The notes under the pieces: model-generated
What the model was told of the DNA's origin: nothing
Databases searched by the model: none
Seen by the model: the letters and a program-made list of their open reading frames with translations, nothing else
Assembly: GCF_003058265.1 (NCBI RefSeq)
Contig: NZ_QBUK01000005.1
Span: 186,001 to 250,000, forward strand
DNA length: 64,000 nucleotides
Direction of reading: 5' to 3'
Source: Flagellimonas amoyensis
Lineage (GTDB): Bacteria; Bacteroidota; Bacteroidia; Flavobacteriales; Flavobacteriaceae
Made by a program: the position numbers and the translations under genes
Part shown: positions 44,501 to 51,914 of the stretch, piece after piece
Position numbering within the stretch: position 1 is the first letter of the stretch
How the letters are laid out: each line of letters begins with the position of its first letter

Positions 44501-45332
44501 GGAGGGAGTGTACAGACCTGACGATGACGAAGACGGGGTTTTTGATGATGGCGATGACCTATGTTTGGGAACGCCGAAGGGTGTCGAGGTGGACACCAAT
44601 GGATGTGCCATCTATCGGTTTGCTTCGGATAATTTTGGGATAGAGATCCAAAGTGAAAGCTGTAGGAGCAGCAATAATGGTTCCATCACCATTGTCCCGG
44701 AAAACACGTCCATCGCCTATAGTGCTGTTTTGGAAGGTGGAGGGGCTCCGGTGAATGTTGATTTTACCAACTCCCATACGTTTGGAAACCTTAGTGCAGG
44801 CGAATATTCCGTTTGTATCACGGGGACCAATGGCATGATCACCTATCAAGAGGTGTGTTTCACGGCGATCATCACCCAACCTGATGAACTGGATATTTCA
44901 GCCATTTTGAACTCAAATGTCTTGGACCTTACCTTGAGCGGGGCTACCTTGTACAATGTGGAGCTTAACGGTCTGGTCACCCAAACGGAGTTGTCCAAAA
45001 CACAAATGACCCTGAAAGAGGGCGTCAATACACTAAGGGTCTATTCCAATTTGCCCTGCCAAGGCGTTTTTGAAAAGACTTTTTTCTATTCCTCTAAGCC
45101 GATACTTTCCCCTAATCCAGTAGATGCCGTTACCGAAGTTTATTTGGGCGGTTTTGTGGGGGATGTAGGGGTAGAGATTTTTTCCGTAAACGGACGATTG
45201 GTTTATACCGATGATAAAAAAGCGACAGGGGAGAACCTTCAACTGGACCTATCCATGCTGCCCAAAGGAATCTATTACCTAGGTCTGGATAAAAATGGGG
45301 CAAGGGAAATGTTTAAATTCATAAAAAGATGA
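41562..45332 (+). CDS. secreted reprolysin-like zinc metalloprotease with P-domain and T9SS sorting domain
   Basis: This 1256-aa protein has a signal peptide (1-22), a propeptide-like region to about 175, and a metzincin catalytic domain with the full zinc site HELGHQFGANH (H332, H336, H342; E333 catalytic). Ig/fibronectin-like modules follow, then a proprotein-convertase P-domain at about 860-985 (LEIDHSYLEDLIVTLISPAG), an Asp-rich segment near 1000, and a C-terminal sorting domain (LSPNPVDAVTEVYLGG to the end) directing T9SS export. It would digest extracellular protein. A downstream lipoprotein gene overlaps its stop by 4 bases. Confidence 0.93.
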   Translation: MRAKLHLVFSITIIFSCFYVHGQQGYWKSIPKQSHLKSVSIKDMGKAKKVLALDRALFSKEVGSMSSSKGKQVVYLPGPDGEVLPFYLEETPVLHPDLAKKYPNIKSYTGVSPDGKYKIKLSSSPKGLEGMVVDLGTHRKTFMEPVSNATDTYVVYEEGDGAAEKDGFICETEKSVMATAKTIVPLVDDQVLRKFRIAVSTTGEYTTFHGGTVAGALAAINATITRVNEVFETDLGVTLELVANNDLIIFTDSATDPYGSSFNSQVQSTLTSVIGEANYDVGHLFHKVQLASQNNGNAGFIGSVCIDNRKGSAFSSASIPQGDVFDLDFVSHELGHQFGANHTWSFESEGSGVQAEPASGSTIMGYAGIVSGNNVAPNGDDYFHYNSILQISAYLETVSCAVTTPLTNAPPVLTPVDDFTIPRGTAFVLEGNATDPDVGDVLTYTWEQIDDGVVTRSNFGPSNPSGAIFRSLPPSTDPARYFPRLSEVAQGNLTQTDPAVGSAWETVSEIERDLQFAFTVRDNAVGGGQVISDVLEVKVVKAAGPFVVTSQSSSEVYQAGSVQEITWDVANTNILPIDAKMVDIFLSLDGGLSFPITLLENTLNDGSEEVLLPGNISGSARVMVKASDNIFFAMNASDFTIEESQVVLNFDALDFEVCQPDDIVIPLVYETYSGFAETSTFSADVPVGLNAIFAPLDASANDTAVNLTLSNTIGVAPGVYDITVTSTSASVTKSVVLSLTVQDGVFADVLPSSPANGEIGVSLNAQLLWEESPLYSSYDVEIATDIGFVDVVESVTVPFNFYKTAMLQEETEYFWRVRPSNGCGAGTFGTAFSFTTSQVNCKSSEARNVPQDISSVGTPLVTSSIQFFEDLPISDINVNLEIDHSYLEDLIVTLISPAGTRVALISNTCGELNNINAVFDDDGDPILCSGNPAISGTVQPLGSLGSLQGESILGEWTLEVQDSAPSDGGALVAFSLDICVEGVYRPDDDEDGVFDDGDDLCLGTPKGVEVDTNGCAIYRFASDNFGIEIQSESCRSSNNGSITIVPENTSIAYSAVLEGGGAPVNVDFTNSHTFGNLSAGEYSVCITGTNGMITYQEVCFTAIITQPDELDISAILNSNVLDLTLSGATLYNVELNGLVTQTELSKTQMTLKEGVNTLRVYSNLPCQGVFEKTFFYSSKPILSPNPVDAVTEVYLGGFVGDVGVEIFSVNGRLVYTDDKKATGENLQLDLSMLPKGIYYLGLDKNGAREMFKFIKR

Positions 45333-46015
45333 TTCGGAAGATTTTAGGACTGTCCATATTGGCTTTGTTGGTTTCATGTGGGGGTGATGATGGTCCGCCG
45401 CCTGCACCCGAAGGCGCAGAATTGGTGTTTCCGGATGAAAATTCCGAGTGTACCACCGGTGTCAGCGTCAATGAAACGTTGAGTCAGGTCACTTTTCAAT
45501 GGAGGGCTTCCAGAAATACGGAAAATTATACCTTGAGTGTGGTCAATCTTGACACCAATGTGCCTCAGACCATTTCAACATCGTCTACTTCGGCCAGCCT
45601 TTCCATTGCCAAGGGCACCCCTTTTGCGTGGTCGGTCACTTCCCGAAGTTCCCGGTCCGATCAGGTGGCCTCAAGCGAGACATGGCTTTTTTACAACGCG
45701 GGGTCGCAGACCACATATCCTCCCTTTCCTGCCCAATTGGTAAACCCACTTTCAGGATCTACGGTATTGAAAAACATTGCCAACGAAGTGGTCCTGGAAT
45801 GGCAAGGTGCAGATGCGGACAATGATGTGGCCTCGTTCGATGTGTTCTTCTCGACAAGCAATCCTCCGGAAAGTTTTGTGGGCACCACCACTGCCAGAAC
45901 AATGGAACTGCCAGTGAGCGTGGAATCGGCTACGGTATATTATTGGAAGGTCATCACCACCGATCAAGAAGGCAATACTTCAGATTCCGGGGTGTTTGAG
46001 TTTAAGGTATACTAG
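45329..46015 (+). CDS. lipoprotein with two fibronectin-III-like modules
   Basis: This 228-aa protein has a lipobox LVSC with C17 as the lipidated residue, followed by GGDD, a sequence favourable for surface-exposed lipoproteins in Bacteroidetes. Two beta-sandwich modules follow (about 35-120 and 130-228), each with FN3-type tryptophan/tyrosine spacing (FQWRASRNTENYTLSVV; LEWQGADADNDVASFDVFFS). Overlap with the metalloprotease stop (ATGA) means coupled translation, so a partner or anchor role for the protease is plausible but unproven. Confidence 0.85.
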   Translation: MIRKILGLSILALLVSCGGDDGPPPAPEGAELVFPDENSECTTGVSVNETLSQVTFQWRASRNTENYTLSVVNLDTNVPQTISTSSTSASLSIAKGTPFAWSVTSRSSRSDQVASSETWLFYNAGSQTTYPPFPAQLVNPLSGSTVLKNIANEVVLEWQGADADNDVASFDVFFSTSNPPESFVGTTTARTMELPVSVESATVYYWKVITTDQEGNTSDSGVFEFKVY

Positions 46016-46016
46016 G

Positions 46017-46646
46017 CTATTTGCCGTTGAACTGGTTCATCGTGTTCTTTACACCGGCAAAAACAAAGGAACGGACAAGTTCAGTAGCTATTTTTAAGCG
46101 TTCGGGCATGGTCTTCGTTTCTTCCTCGTTCCATTCGCCCAATACATAATCCACCTGTTTTCCTTTGCCAAAATCGGCCCCTACGCCAAATCTGAAGCGG
46201 TTGTACTGGACCGTCTGCAATACATTTTGGATGTCCTTAAGGCCATTGTGGCCCCCATCACTTCCTTTAGTCTTGAGCCGTATGGTGCCAAAGGGGAGAT
46301 TGATATCGTCAGTGATGACAAGGATGTTGTCGAGGGGGATGCCCTCTTTGTCCATCCAATATTTTACCGCTTTCCCGCTAAGGTTCATATAGGTGGAGGG
46401 TTTAAGGCAGATGATGCTTTTTCCCTTGTGCTTGAAGGTGGCCACTGCACCCAGTTTGGCATCCTCAAAGGTGAAATCTTCCTGTTCTGCCAAGAAATCC
46501 AGGACCTTGAACCCGATGTTGTGGCGTGTTTCCACATACTTGGGGCCAATGTTGCCCAGGCCTACGACGAGAAATTTTTTCATGGGGTCTGTTTCTTGCA
46601 ATAGCTGCTTTGGTGTACCAAAAAGCTTGTTGATGAAATTGAACAC
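46017..46646 (-). CDS. pth: aminoacyl-tRNA hydrolase
   Basis: This 209-aa enzyme releases tRNA from peptidyl-tRNA. The catalytic region VGLGNIGPKYVETRHNIGF has N32 and H42 in place, and later segments KPSTYMNLSGKAV, DDINLPFGTIRLKTKGSDGGHNGL and FRFGVG are typical. About 21 residues (MFNFINKLFGTPKQLL) precede the usual start MKKFLVVGLGN. Such an extension is common in flavobacterial Pth, so I kept the longer start, but the start at 46583 is a real alternative. Confidence 0.95.
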   Translation of the reverse strand: MFNFINKLFGTPKQLLQETDPMKKFLVVGLGNIGPKYVETRHNIGFKVLDFLAEQEDFTFEDAKLGAVATFKHKGKSIICLKPSTYMNLSGKAVKYWMDKEGIPLDNILVITDDINLPFGTIRLKTKGSDGGHNGLKDIQNVLQTVQYNRFRFGVGADFGKGKQVDYVLGEWNEEETKTMPERLKIATELVRSFVFAGVKNTMNQFNGK

Positions 46647-46708
46647 TCGGTGAATGGAATTTTCTTAAAAATATCCTTTGTGCATTTTGAAGGTTTTATG
46701 CCAAAACC

Positions 46709-46815
46709 GTCAATTCGAGTGAAATTCCAGCGGAATTTTGTATCGAGAATCGGTTTTGGGCTTGAAATTCTGGTTCTCGATACAATTTTTCTCTCGAAAA
46801 ATCACTCGAACTGAC
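46709..46815. repeat. 107-bp complex inverted repeat
   Basis: The outer arms (GTCAATTCGAGTGA at the left; TCACTCGAACTGAC at the right) and inner arms (GTATCGAGAA; TTCTCGATAC) are inverted copies of each other. Each half also contains its own smaller palindrome (AATTCCAGCGGAATT on the left; TTTTTCTCTCGAAAAA on the right). The loop is about 24 bases. It would fold as a branched hairpin in either strand. It lies between pth and rplY and has no coding capacity. Confidence 0.85.
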
Positions 46816-46851
46816 AAATTTCAATCAAAATATGCAACGGGTTAAAAATAC

Positions 46852-46892
46852 AAAAGCATCCCAAATTTTATCGAAATAAAAACAGGGATGCT
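46852..46892 (-). terminator. Rho-independent terminator after rplY
   Basis: The arms AGCATCCC (46855-46862) and GGGATGCT (46885-46892) form an 8-bp stem. On the minus strand it is followed by a T-rich stretch, 20 bases past the rplY stop. Confidence 0.75.
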
Positions 46893-46911
46893 CTTGAAAA
46901 GGTTATCTGGG

Positions 46912-47556
46912 CTATTCAGCGGCCTCGGCTGGAGTGGCTTCGCCACCTTCAGCAGCAGCTTCAGCTCCCTCAGCTCCTTCTTCTTCCTCGTCTTCCGTAT
47001 CGGCAATCGATGTTCTGGAAGCTTTCACCTGCACAATGGCGGTGCTGTCCGGGTGAAGAATGGTGTAGTCATCGCTCAGCACGGTTTCCACAGCAATGGT
47101 TCCTCCGATCCTCAACTTGGAAATATCCACGGTGATAAAATCGGGAAGAAGTTCAGGTAGGGCCTTGATGGAAAGTTTTCGCTTTCTGAAAAGCAAACGT
47201 CCACCGTTACGTACCCCTGGAGAGTTTCCTTCCAAACGAACAGGGATGTCCATGGTAACGGGCTTGTCCTTGAACAATTGGTAGAAATCCACGTGAAGGA
47301 TTTTGTCGCTCACTGGGTGGAATTGGATGTCCTGCAGTACAGCATCCAACTTTTGGCCATCTTCCAACTCAATCACAGCGGTGTGTGCGTTTGGAGTGTA
47401 GACCAAATCTCTGAATTCCAGCTCTTCAGCTGAAAAGTGCAATGGTTTTTCCCCTCCGTACAGTACGCAAGGGACCTTACCAGCATTACGTAGGGACTTG
47501 GTAGCTACCTTGCCCACGCTTTCTCTTTGGGATCCTTTGATTGTAATTGACTTCAT
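46912..47556 (-). CDS. rplY: 50S ribosomal protein L25 (Ctc/TL5 type)
   Basis: This 214-aa protein has an N-terminal 5S rRNA-binding L25 domain ([27 protein letters not shown] to about 95) followed by the Ctc beta domain (about 100-185). The last ~30 residues are an acidic Ala/Glu-rich tail ([17 protein letters not shown]), common in Bacteroidetes L25. It sits between prs upstream and a long palindrome and pth downstream, and has its own terminator. Confidence 0.95.
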   Translation of the reverse strand: MKSITIKGSQRESVGKVATKSLRNAGKVPCVLYGGEKPLHFSAEELEFRDLVYTPNAHTAVIELEDGQKLDAVLQDIQFHPVSDKILHVDFYQLFKDKPVTMDIPVRLEGNSPGVRNGGRLLFRKRKLSIKALPELLPDFITVDISKLRIGGTIAVETVLSDDYTILHPDSTAIVQVKASRTSIADTEDEEEEGAEGAEAAAEGGEATPAEAAE

Positions 47557-47615
47557 AATCTATATTAATATTTAATTTATGCTAAAATTTGTTTTCGAAG
47601 TGCCCAAGTCTTGTC

Positions 47616-47636
47616 AGCTTGAGCGTAGTCGAAGGC
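47616..47636. repeat. dispersed repeat CTTGAGCGTAGTCGAAG adjoining the prs stop
   Basis: It is a one-base variant of the core found in metG and mfd, with AGC/GCT inverted ends. It abuts the prs stop codon (47636-47638). Confidence 0.65.
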
Positions 47637-48577
47637 TACATTAAAAACTTCGATGATATCGAGGTGTTGTGGTGCACCCTGTGCATCACGTCCGCAAAAA
47701 GGTCGGCACAGCTCAATACTTTTATTTTACTTTGGTTATGATCGATCGGAATGGAATCGGTGATGATCAATTCCGTCAATTTTGATTTCTCTATTTTTTC
47801 GTAAGCGTTTCCAGAAAGCAGACCGTGAGTGGTCACGGCACGCACGCTTTCGGCCCCTCTTTCCATCATCAGGTCGGCAGCCTTGGTCAACGTTCCGGCG
47901 GTATCTACCATGTCGTCCACCAGAATCACATTTTTGCCCTGGACATCACCGATCAGTTCCATGTGGGAAATGACATTGGCCTTGGCCCGCTGTTTGTAAC
48001 AGATGACCACATCGCATTCGAGTGCCTTGGAATAGGCATAGGCCCTTTTGGAACCTCCCATATCGGGTGATGCAATGCAAAGGTTGTCCAAATTCAATCC
48101 CTTCAAATAGGGAAGGAACATGGTCGATGCAAAAAGATGGTCCACAGGTTTTTCAAAGAACCCCTGTATCTGGTCTGCATGCAGGTCCATGGTGATGATA
48201 CGGGTAGCTCCGGCGGTTTCCAACATTTTGGCCACCAATTTGGCCGCGATGGGCACACGGGGCTTGTCTTTTCTATCTTGTCTGGCCCACCCAAAATAAG
48301 GCATAACGGCCGTAATGTGCCTAGCGGAAGCCCTTTTGGCGGCGTCCAGCATCAGCAGCATTTCCATCAAGTTTTCAGAGCTTGGGTTGGTAGAGCCAAT
48401 GATAAAGATCCGTGTTCCACGAATGGATTCCTCGAACGAAGGTTGAAATTCACCATCGCTATATCTGGAGAATTGGATGTTTCCCAGTTCCGCCCCATAG
48501 GAAGCGGCTATTTTCTTGCCCAACTCAATACTTTGGGTGCAGGCAAAAATTTTGGGTTCGGGAACTTGATAGGCCAT
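47636..48577 (-). CDS. prs: ribose-phosphate pyrophosphokinase
   Basis: This 313-aa enzyme makes PRPP from ribose-5-phosphate and ATP for nucleotide, His and Trp synthesis. The N-terminal segment FACTQSIELGKKIAASYGAELG, the flexible catalytic region around PYFGWARQDRKDKPR and the PRPP-binding loop VDDMVDTAGT are all present. Its C-terminus ends SISSKFLM, right beside a dispersed repeat. A -7 box lies at 48628-48635. Confidence 0.97.
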   Translation of the reverse strand: MAYQVPEPKIFACTQSIELGKKIAASYGAELGNIQFSRYSDGEFQPSFEESIRGTRIFIIGSTNPSSENLMEMLLMLDAAKRASARHITAVMPYFGWARQDRKDKPRVPIAAKLVAKMLETAGATRIITMDLHADQIQGFFEKPVDHLFASTMFLPYLKGLNLDNLCIASPDMGGSKRAYAYSKALECDVVICYKQRAKANVISHMELIGDVQGKNVILVDDMVDTAGTLTKAADLMMERGAESVRAVTTHGLLSGNAYEKIEKSKLTELIITDSIPIDHNQSKIKVLSCADLFADVMHRVHHNTSISSKFLM

Positions 48578-48627
48578 TACAAACTCTTGTTAACTAGCTT
48601 TTTAAAGTACTTTTTTGCAAAGAGGTG

Positions 48628-48635
48628 CAAATTTA
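48628..48635 (-). promoter_or_regulatory. -7 box upstream of prs
   Basis: The minus strand reads TAAATTTG, a perfect TAnnTTTG match, 50 bases before the prs start. Confidence 0.5.
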
Positions 48636-48701
48636 AAAATTAATTCGGGTTGCTAAAGGATAAATGGAAGTATTTTTTGGTTGTAAATAAAATTATTTGT
48701 T

Positions 48702-48709
48702 TAGCTTTG
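48702..48709 (+). promoter_or_regulatory. -7 box of the tRNA-Leu promoter
   Basis: TAGCTTTG matches TAnnTTTG, with TTG at 48681-48683 (18-base spacer) and the tRNA 5' end 27 bases downstream. Confidence 0.6.
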
Positions 48710-48736
48710 CAGTCGCATTTCTGAAAATGCCAGCAT

Positions 48737-48818
48737 GCCTTGGTGGCGGAATTGGTAGACGCGCTGGATTCAAAATCCTGTGTCCTCGGACGTGTGGGTT
48801 CGATTCCCACCCAAGGTA
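48737..48818 (+). tRNA. tRNA-Leu (anticodon CAA)
   Basis: The 82 bases fold as a class II tRNA: acceptor GCCTTGG with CCAAGGT, D-arm containing AATTGGTAGAC, anticodon loop TTCAAAA, a long variable arm (TGTCCTCGGACGT) and T-arm GTGGG-TTCGATT-CCCAC. The CCA end is not encoded. One T-T mismatch sits in the anticodon stem. The 3' end doubles as the integration site of the mobile element; its last 17 bases fall within attL. Confidence 0.93.
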
Positions 48819-48819
48819 C
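48802..48819. repeat. attL of the mobile element (tRNA-side copy)
   Basis: GATTCCCACCCAAGGTAC, from the T-loop to the end of the tRNA, is repeated at 62762-62779 with a single C-to-A change. This copy keeps the T-stem intact and so restores a functional tRNA. Confidence 0.85.
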
Positions 48820-48822
48820 TGA

Positions 48823-48862
48823 AAAACCCTGATAATCGATTGATTTTCAGGGTTTTGTGTTT
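48823..48862 (+). terminator. tRNA-Leu terminator supplied by the element
   Basis: The arms AAAACCCTGA (48823-48832) and TCAGGGTTTT (48847-48856) are followed by a T-rich tail. The original tRNA terminator appears to have been displaced to 62783. Confidence 0.75.
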
Positions 48863-48868
48863 TTTGTA

Positions 48869-48891
48869 GTGACGTAAAAGTGACGGTTTTT
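48869..48891. repeat. terminal repeat, left copy (candidate integrase arm site)
   Basis: A 23-base sequence (GTGACGTAAAAGTGACGG plus five T) is repeated exactly at 62633-62655 near the other end. Inside it GTGACG occurs twice, 11 bases apart, about one helical turn. Confidence 0.7.
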
Positions 48892-49110
48892 TTATCAAGG
48901 ATGAGCAATTTAGCTTAACTGAAAATAAAGGTTAGATTTTGTTTTAATTTCTATCAAAAATTATCATTTGACATCCTCATCTCCGAATCCCAAATTGACA
49001 CAGATTGATAATCCATCCATCATTAAACCATTTTTCCACTGTTGAAAACTCAAATTCTTTCAATTTCTCAAAATTCTGGTTAATCCCAAAAGGTTCGATT
49101 TCTAAACACA

Positions 49111-49129
49111 TGTAATTTGTCAAATTACA
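49111..49129. promoter_or_regulatory. 19-bp perfect palindrome (candidate operator)
   Basis: The inverted arms TGTAATTTG and CAAATTACA flank a single T. It lies 174 bases upstream of the HTH gene in the element's control region. Confidence 0.5.
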
Positions 49130-49258
49130 TTTAGTGCTATTTAAACTGGATTATTTCAAGTATTTGTTTATCAGTGTTTTGTGGATAACTAATATCCATT
49201 TGGCCCAAATATAGCCTTCTTTTGTTTCTACCTTTATTCCAAGAATTCTAGAAGAGAA

Positions 49259-49276
49259 AACAAAAGCGCTTTTGTT
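49259..49276. promoter_or_regulatory. 18-bp perfect palindrome upstream of the excisionase-like gene
   Basis: AACAAAAGCGCTTTTGTT is fully self-complementary and ends 26 bases before the start codon. It could be an operator; a T-rich tail after it also allows an attenuator-like hairpin. Confidence 0.45.
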
Positions 49277-49302
49277 CATTTTTTAATCCAAAAAGGAAAC
49301 AA

Positions 49303-49587
49303 ATGGACAATTTATTGATACTTGAACGGCTAGATCGTTTGGAACGGCTCATGATAGCCAACAAAGAGGTGCTGACCTTTGAAGAAACCTGTGACTATAC
49401 CGGAATTTCGAGAAGCTATCTGTATAAACTGACTTCTTCCGGAAACATACCACATTCCAAGCCCAATGGAAAAATGATATTCTTTGAAAGGAAGAAACTC
49501 AATGATTGGCTTCTCCAAAATAGTCGGTTGTCCCATGACGAGATCAACGGGAAGGCTTTGCAGCACTCATTCAAAAATCGAAAGTAA
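49303..49587 (+). CDS. excisionase-family helix-turn-helix DNA-binding protein
   Basis: This 94-aa protein has a MerR/excisionase-type HTH in residues ~22-65 (LTFEETCDYTGISRSYLYKLTSSGNIPHSKPNGKMIFFERKKLNDWL reads as helix-turn-helix-wing). Such proteins direct excision or control replication genes of Bacteroidetes integrative elements. Its stop overlaps the next gene's start by 1 base (TAATG), so it is coupled to the helicase gene. It is the first gene of the replication/mobilization module. Confidence 0.88.
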   Translation: MDNLLILERLDRLERLMIANKEVLTFEETCDYTGISRSYLYKLTSSGNIPHSKPNGKMIFFERKKLNDWLLQNSRLSHDEINGKALQHSFKNRK

Positions 49588-50795
49588 TGGTTTTGCCCAA
49601 ACATAATGGCAATCTGTACTTTGTCAAGGATTCAAAGAAGAAAACGGTCTATGACTATACCATGGAATATTTGGAGGCCAAGTACGATATCATGTACAAT
49701 GAGATATCCCATGATTTCCAGATAGCCTTTAAAGGTACCAAAGAGTGGCAATATCTAAACCTGAATTCCCTTATCATAGAACTGGCCAAGGCGGGGGTGG
49801 ATATTCCTACCGGAAAATTGGAAATACTGATACGGTCGGAGTGGATTCCCAAGTGCAATCCCATTAAAGAGTACTTCAACAACCTTCCAAAATGGGACGG
49901 AGGTGAACATATCCTAAAGTTGGCCTCCTATGTGCCAACGTATGAGAAAAAAGCTTTCAAATATCACTTCAAGAAGTGGATGGTCCGTGCCATTAGATGT
50001 GCCCTGGAACCTAATTATTTCAATAAGCAGGCTTTTGTGCTGTCCCACCAAGGTCAAAACTCGGGCAAGTCCACATGGTGCAGATTTCTGTGCCCGCCAG
50101 AACTTGCTGAATATATGGCTGAGGACATCAGTAATGACAAGGATGCACGGATACAGCTGTGCCGGAATTTTTTGTACAATCTGGACGAACTGGCCGTGCT
50201 TTCCAAAAAGGATGTGAATGCCCTAAAGTCATTTTTTTCCAAGACCTTTATAAACGAGCGCTTGCCATACGATAGGAAAAACACGACCCTGTCCCGGATA
50301 TGCTCCTTTGTGGGCTCCACAAATATGTCCTCGTTTCTTAACGATGAGACGGGTTCAGTGCGTTGGCTCTGTTTTGAGCTCAAGGGAAAAATCGATTTTT
50401 CGTATTCAAAAGAGGTCGATATCAACAAGGTATGGTCACAGGCCTATCATTTGGCCTATTCGGACCCCAACTTTGATTCCGAACTTTCCATTGAGGATAT
50501 TCAGGAGAATGAAGAACGGAACAGGAAGTATACCAAATTGACCTCCGAACAAGAAGTAGTTGCCAAATACTATCAAAAATCCAATGATATGAAAGACTTC
50601 AGGACGGCATCGGATATCATGGTAGAGATTGCATGTCTCAACCTTCGATTGAACCATATAAATATTGGGAGAGCACTCGCTGGGTTTGGTTTTCAAAAGG
50701 TAAAGCATCCCAAACGACAGGTTTATGGCTATTTGTCCCGACCCCTCTTTGAGGGAAGCCCCTGGGAAATGGAATTTGCAAAGAAAGAAGAATAG
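49587..50795 (+). CDS. VapE/virulence-associated E family replicative helicase-like protein
   Basis: This 402-aa protein has the VapE ATPase core: Walker A GQNSGKST at 156-163, Walker B NLDEL at 198-202, and the VapE-type segments PKWDGGEHI, FVGSTNMSSFLNDETGSVRWL (sensor region) and a C-terminal winged-helix-like part (from ~330). VapE proteins are superfamily 3/AAA-type ATPases used for replication by integrative elements and phages. It is followed by the hexamer array and then the primase-like gene. Confidence 0.88.
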   Translation: MVLPKHNGNLYFVKDSKKKTVYDYTMEYLEAKYDIMYNEISHDFQIAFKGTKEWQYLNLNSLIIELAKAGVDIPTGKLEILIRSEWIPKCNPIKEYFNNLPKWDGGEHILKLASYVPTYEKKAFKYHFKKWMVRAIRCALEPNYFNKQAFVLSHQGQNSGKSTWCRFLCPPELAEYMAEDISNDKDARIQLCRNFLYNLDELAVLSKKDVNALKSFFSKTFINERLPYDRKNTTLSRICSFVGSTNMSSFLNDETGSVRWLCFELKGKIDFSYSKEVDINKVWSQAYHLAYSDPNFDSELSIEDIQENEERNRKYTKLTSEQEVVAKYYQKSNDMKDFRTASDIMVEIACLNLRLNHINIGRALAGFGFQKVKHPKRQVYGYLSRPLFEGSPWEMEFAKKEE

Positions 50796-50978
50796 TACCT
50801 ACCTAATTACCTAAAGAAGTCTAAAGCCAAAGAGCATGGACAAAATTTTAGGTAGGATATATAACTTCCATCTTACCTAGAGGTTACCTAACCTACCTAA
50901 TGGGTAAGATAGGTAAGTTGAGAAAATATCTGACCTAGCTTGAAAACCCGCGTCATCATTGGGTTAGGTAGATAGGTA
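50796..50978. repeat. TACCTA/TAGGTA hexamer array (candidate replication origin)
   Basis: Ten exact copies of TACCTA or its complement TAGGTA occur in 183 bases: forward at 50796, 50800, 50808, 50874, 50885 and 50894; reverse at 50849, 50910, 50965 and 50973. Near matches (AACCTA, GACCTA) lie between them. The array fills the gap between the helicase and primase genes, where an iteron-type origin or an autoregulatory operator cluster would be expected. Confidence 0.7.
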
Positions 50979-51002
50979 GGAGAAATAACAAAATTTGAGA
51001 CA

Positions 51003-51914
51003 ATGAAAAGAAAAACTACATATATGATGGACTGCGAAAAAGCCCGCAACATTGACCTCGTATCCACGCTGGCCAAGTCGGGGCACTTTCCAGTCCGGGA
51101 AACGGAAAAAGAAGCTTGGTTCCTCAGCCCGTTCCGGACCGAGACCCAAGCCTCTTTCAAAGTATCATTGAAGAAAAACTACTGGATAGACTTCGGGACC
51201 TTCGAGGGGGGCAGTACTATAGATTTGGTCATGAAAATGGAGAACTGTTCTGTAAAGGAGGCATTGGAAAGATTGTCGGGTCCTATGGATCATTTTTCTT
51301 TTCACCGGCGGCCGAATCCAACCAAGAAGGAACACAGGGCCAATCCGATTGAAATCATCCAGGAAAAGGAAATCGAACACCGGGCCATTCAAACCTATCT
51401 TAGCTCCAGAAAGATATCGACCAAGACCGCAAGAAAACTTTGCAAGGAAATCCATTATCGAATAGGAGGGCGGAAATATTTTGCCATAGGACTCCTGAAC
51501 AGGTCGGGAGGCTGGGAGCTGCGGAACAGATATTGGAAAGGGTCCACATCGCCAAAGGATGTTTCGATCATAGGGAACAGCTTTAAGAAATTGGCCATTA
51601 CGGAAGGCATGTTCGATATGCTTACCCTATTGGAGCTGATGCCAGAAATCGGGAACGGCCATGACGTTTTGATATTGAACACCACGGCCTTTGTAAAAAG
51701 GATGATCCCCGAAATAGTGGAATACGAGGATGTAAAGCTATTTCTAGATAGGGATGGAACAGGATTGGGAGTGACGGAACTTTTATTGGAAAAGTGCCCG
51801 AACAGCAGGGATATGTCCTTTCTCTATGAAGGTTTCAAGGATATGAACGAATGGATGGTAAAAAGCGCTATGGATGAAGTTCGGCAACGAATTCAAGATG
51901 TGTCATTGTCATGA
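51003..51914 (+). CDS. primase-like protein: degenerate CHC2 domain plus Toprim
   Basis: In this 303-aa protein residues ~35-95 align with the DnaG CHC2 zinc finger (WFLSPFRTETQASFKV ... WIDFGTFEGGSTIDLVMKMENCSVKEAL), but the zinc-binding Cys and His residues are absent. The region is LSPFRTE where DnaG has CPFHxE. The C-terminal half has Toprim residues E201 (AITEGMFD) and D249/D251 (FLDRDGTG). It is therefore a Toprim primase-type protein of mobile elements, probably starting element replication after transfer. The next mobilization gene starts after a candidate oriT that overlaps its stop region. Confidence 0.85.
   Translation: MKRKTTYMMDCEKARNIDLVSTLAKSGHFPVRETEKEAWFLSPFRTETQASFKVSLKKNYWIDFGTFEGGSTIDLVMKMENCSVKEALERLSGPMDHFSFHRRPNPTKKEHRANPIEIIQEKEIEHRAIQTYLSSRKISTKTARKLCKEIHYRIGGRKYFAIGLLNRSGGWELRNRYWKGSTSPKDVSIIGNSFKKLAITEGMFDMLTLLELMPEIGNGHDVLILNTTAFVKRMIPEIVEYEDVKLFLDRDGTGLGVTELLLEKCPNSRDMSFLYEGFKDMNEWMVKSAMDEVRQRIQDVSLS

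Larger units (their letters stand above)
48820..49302. other. 483-bp non-coding left end of the mobile element
   Basis: No gene is seen. From the left it holds the replacement tRNA terminator, an arm-type repeat (48869-48891), a stretch without recognisable signals to about 49100, a 19-bp palindrome (49111-49129) and an 18-bp palindrome (49259-49276) just before the HTH gene. This is the expected place for excision and regulatory sites. Confidence 0.7.

Noticed and set aside
46709..46815. Ordinary terminator for rplY
   Set aside because: A better placed 8-bp stem with a T-rich tail lies at 46852-46892, and the 107-bp structure is far larger and branched.
50796..50978. CRISPR array
   Set aside because: The repeats are six bases, occur in both orientations and have irregular spacing, and no cas genes are nearby.
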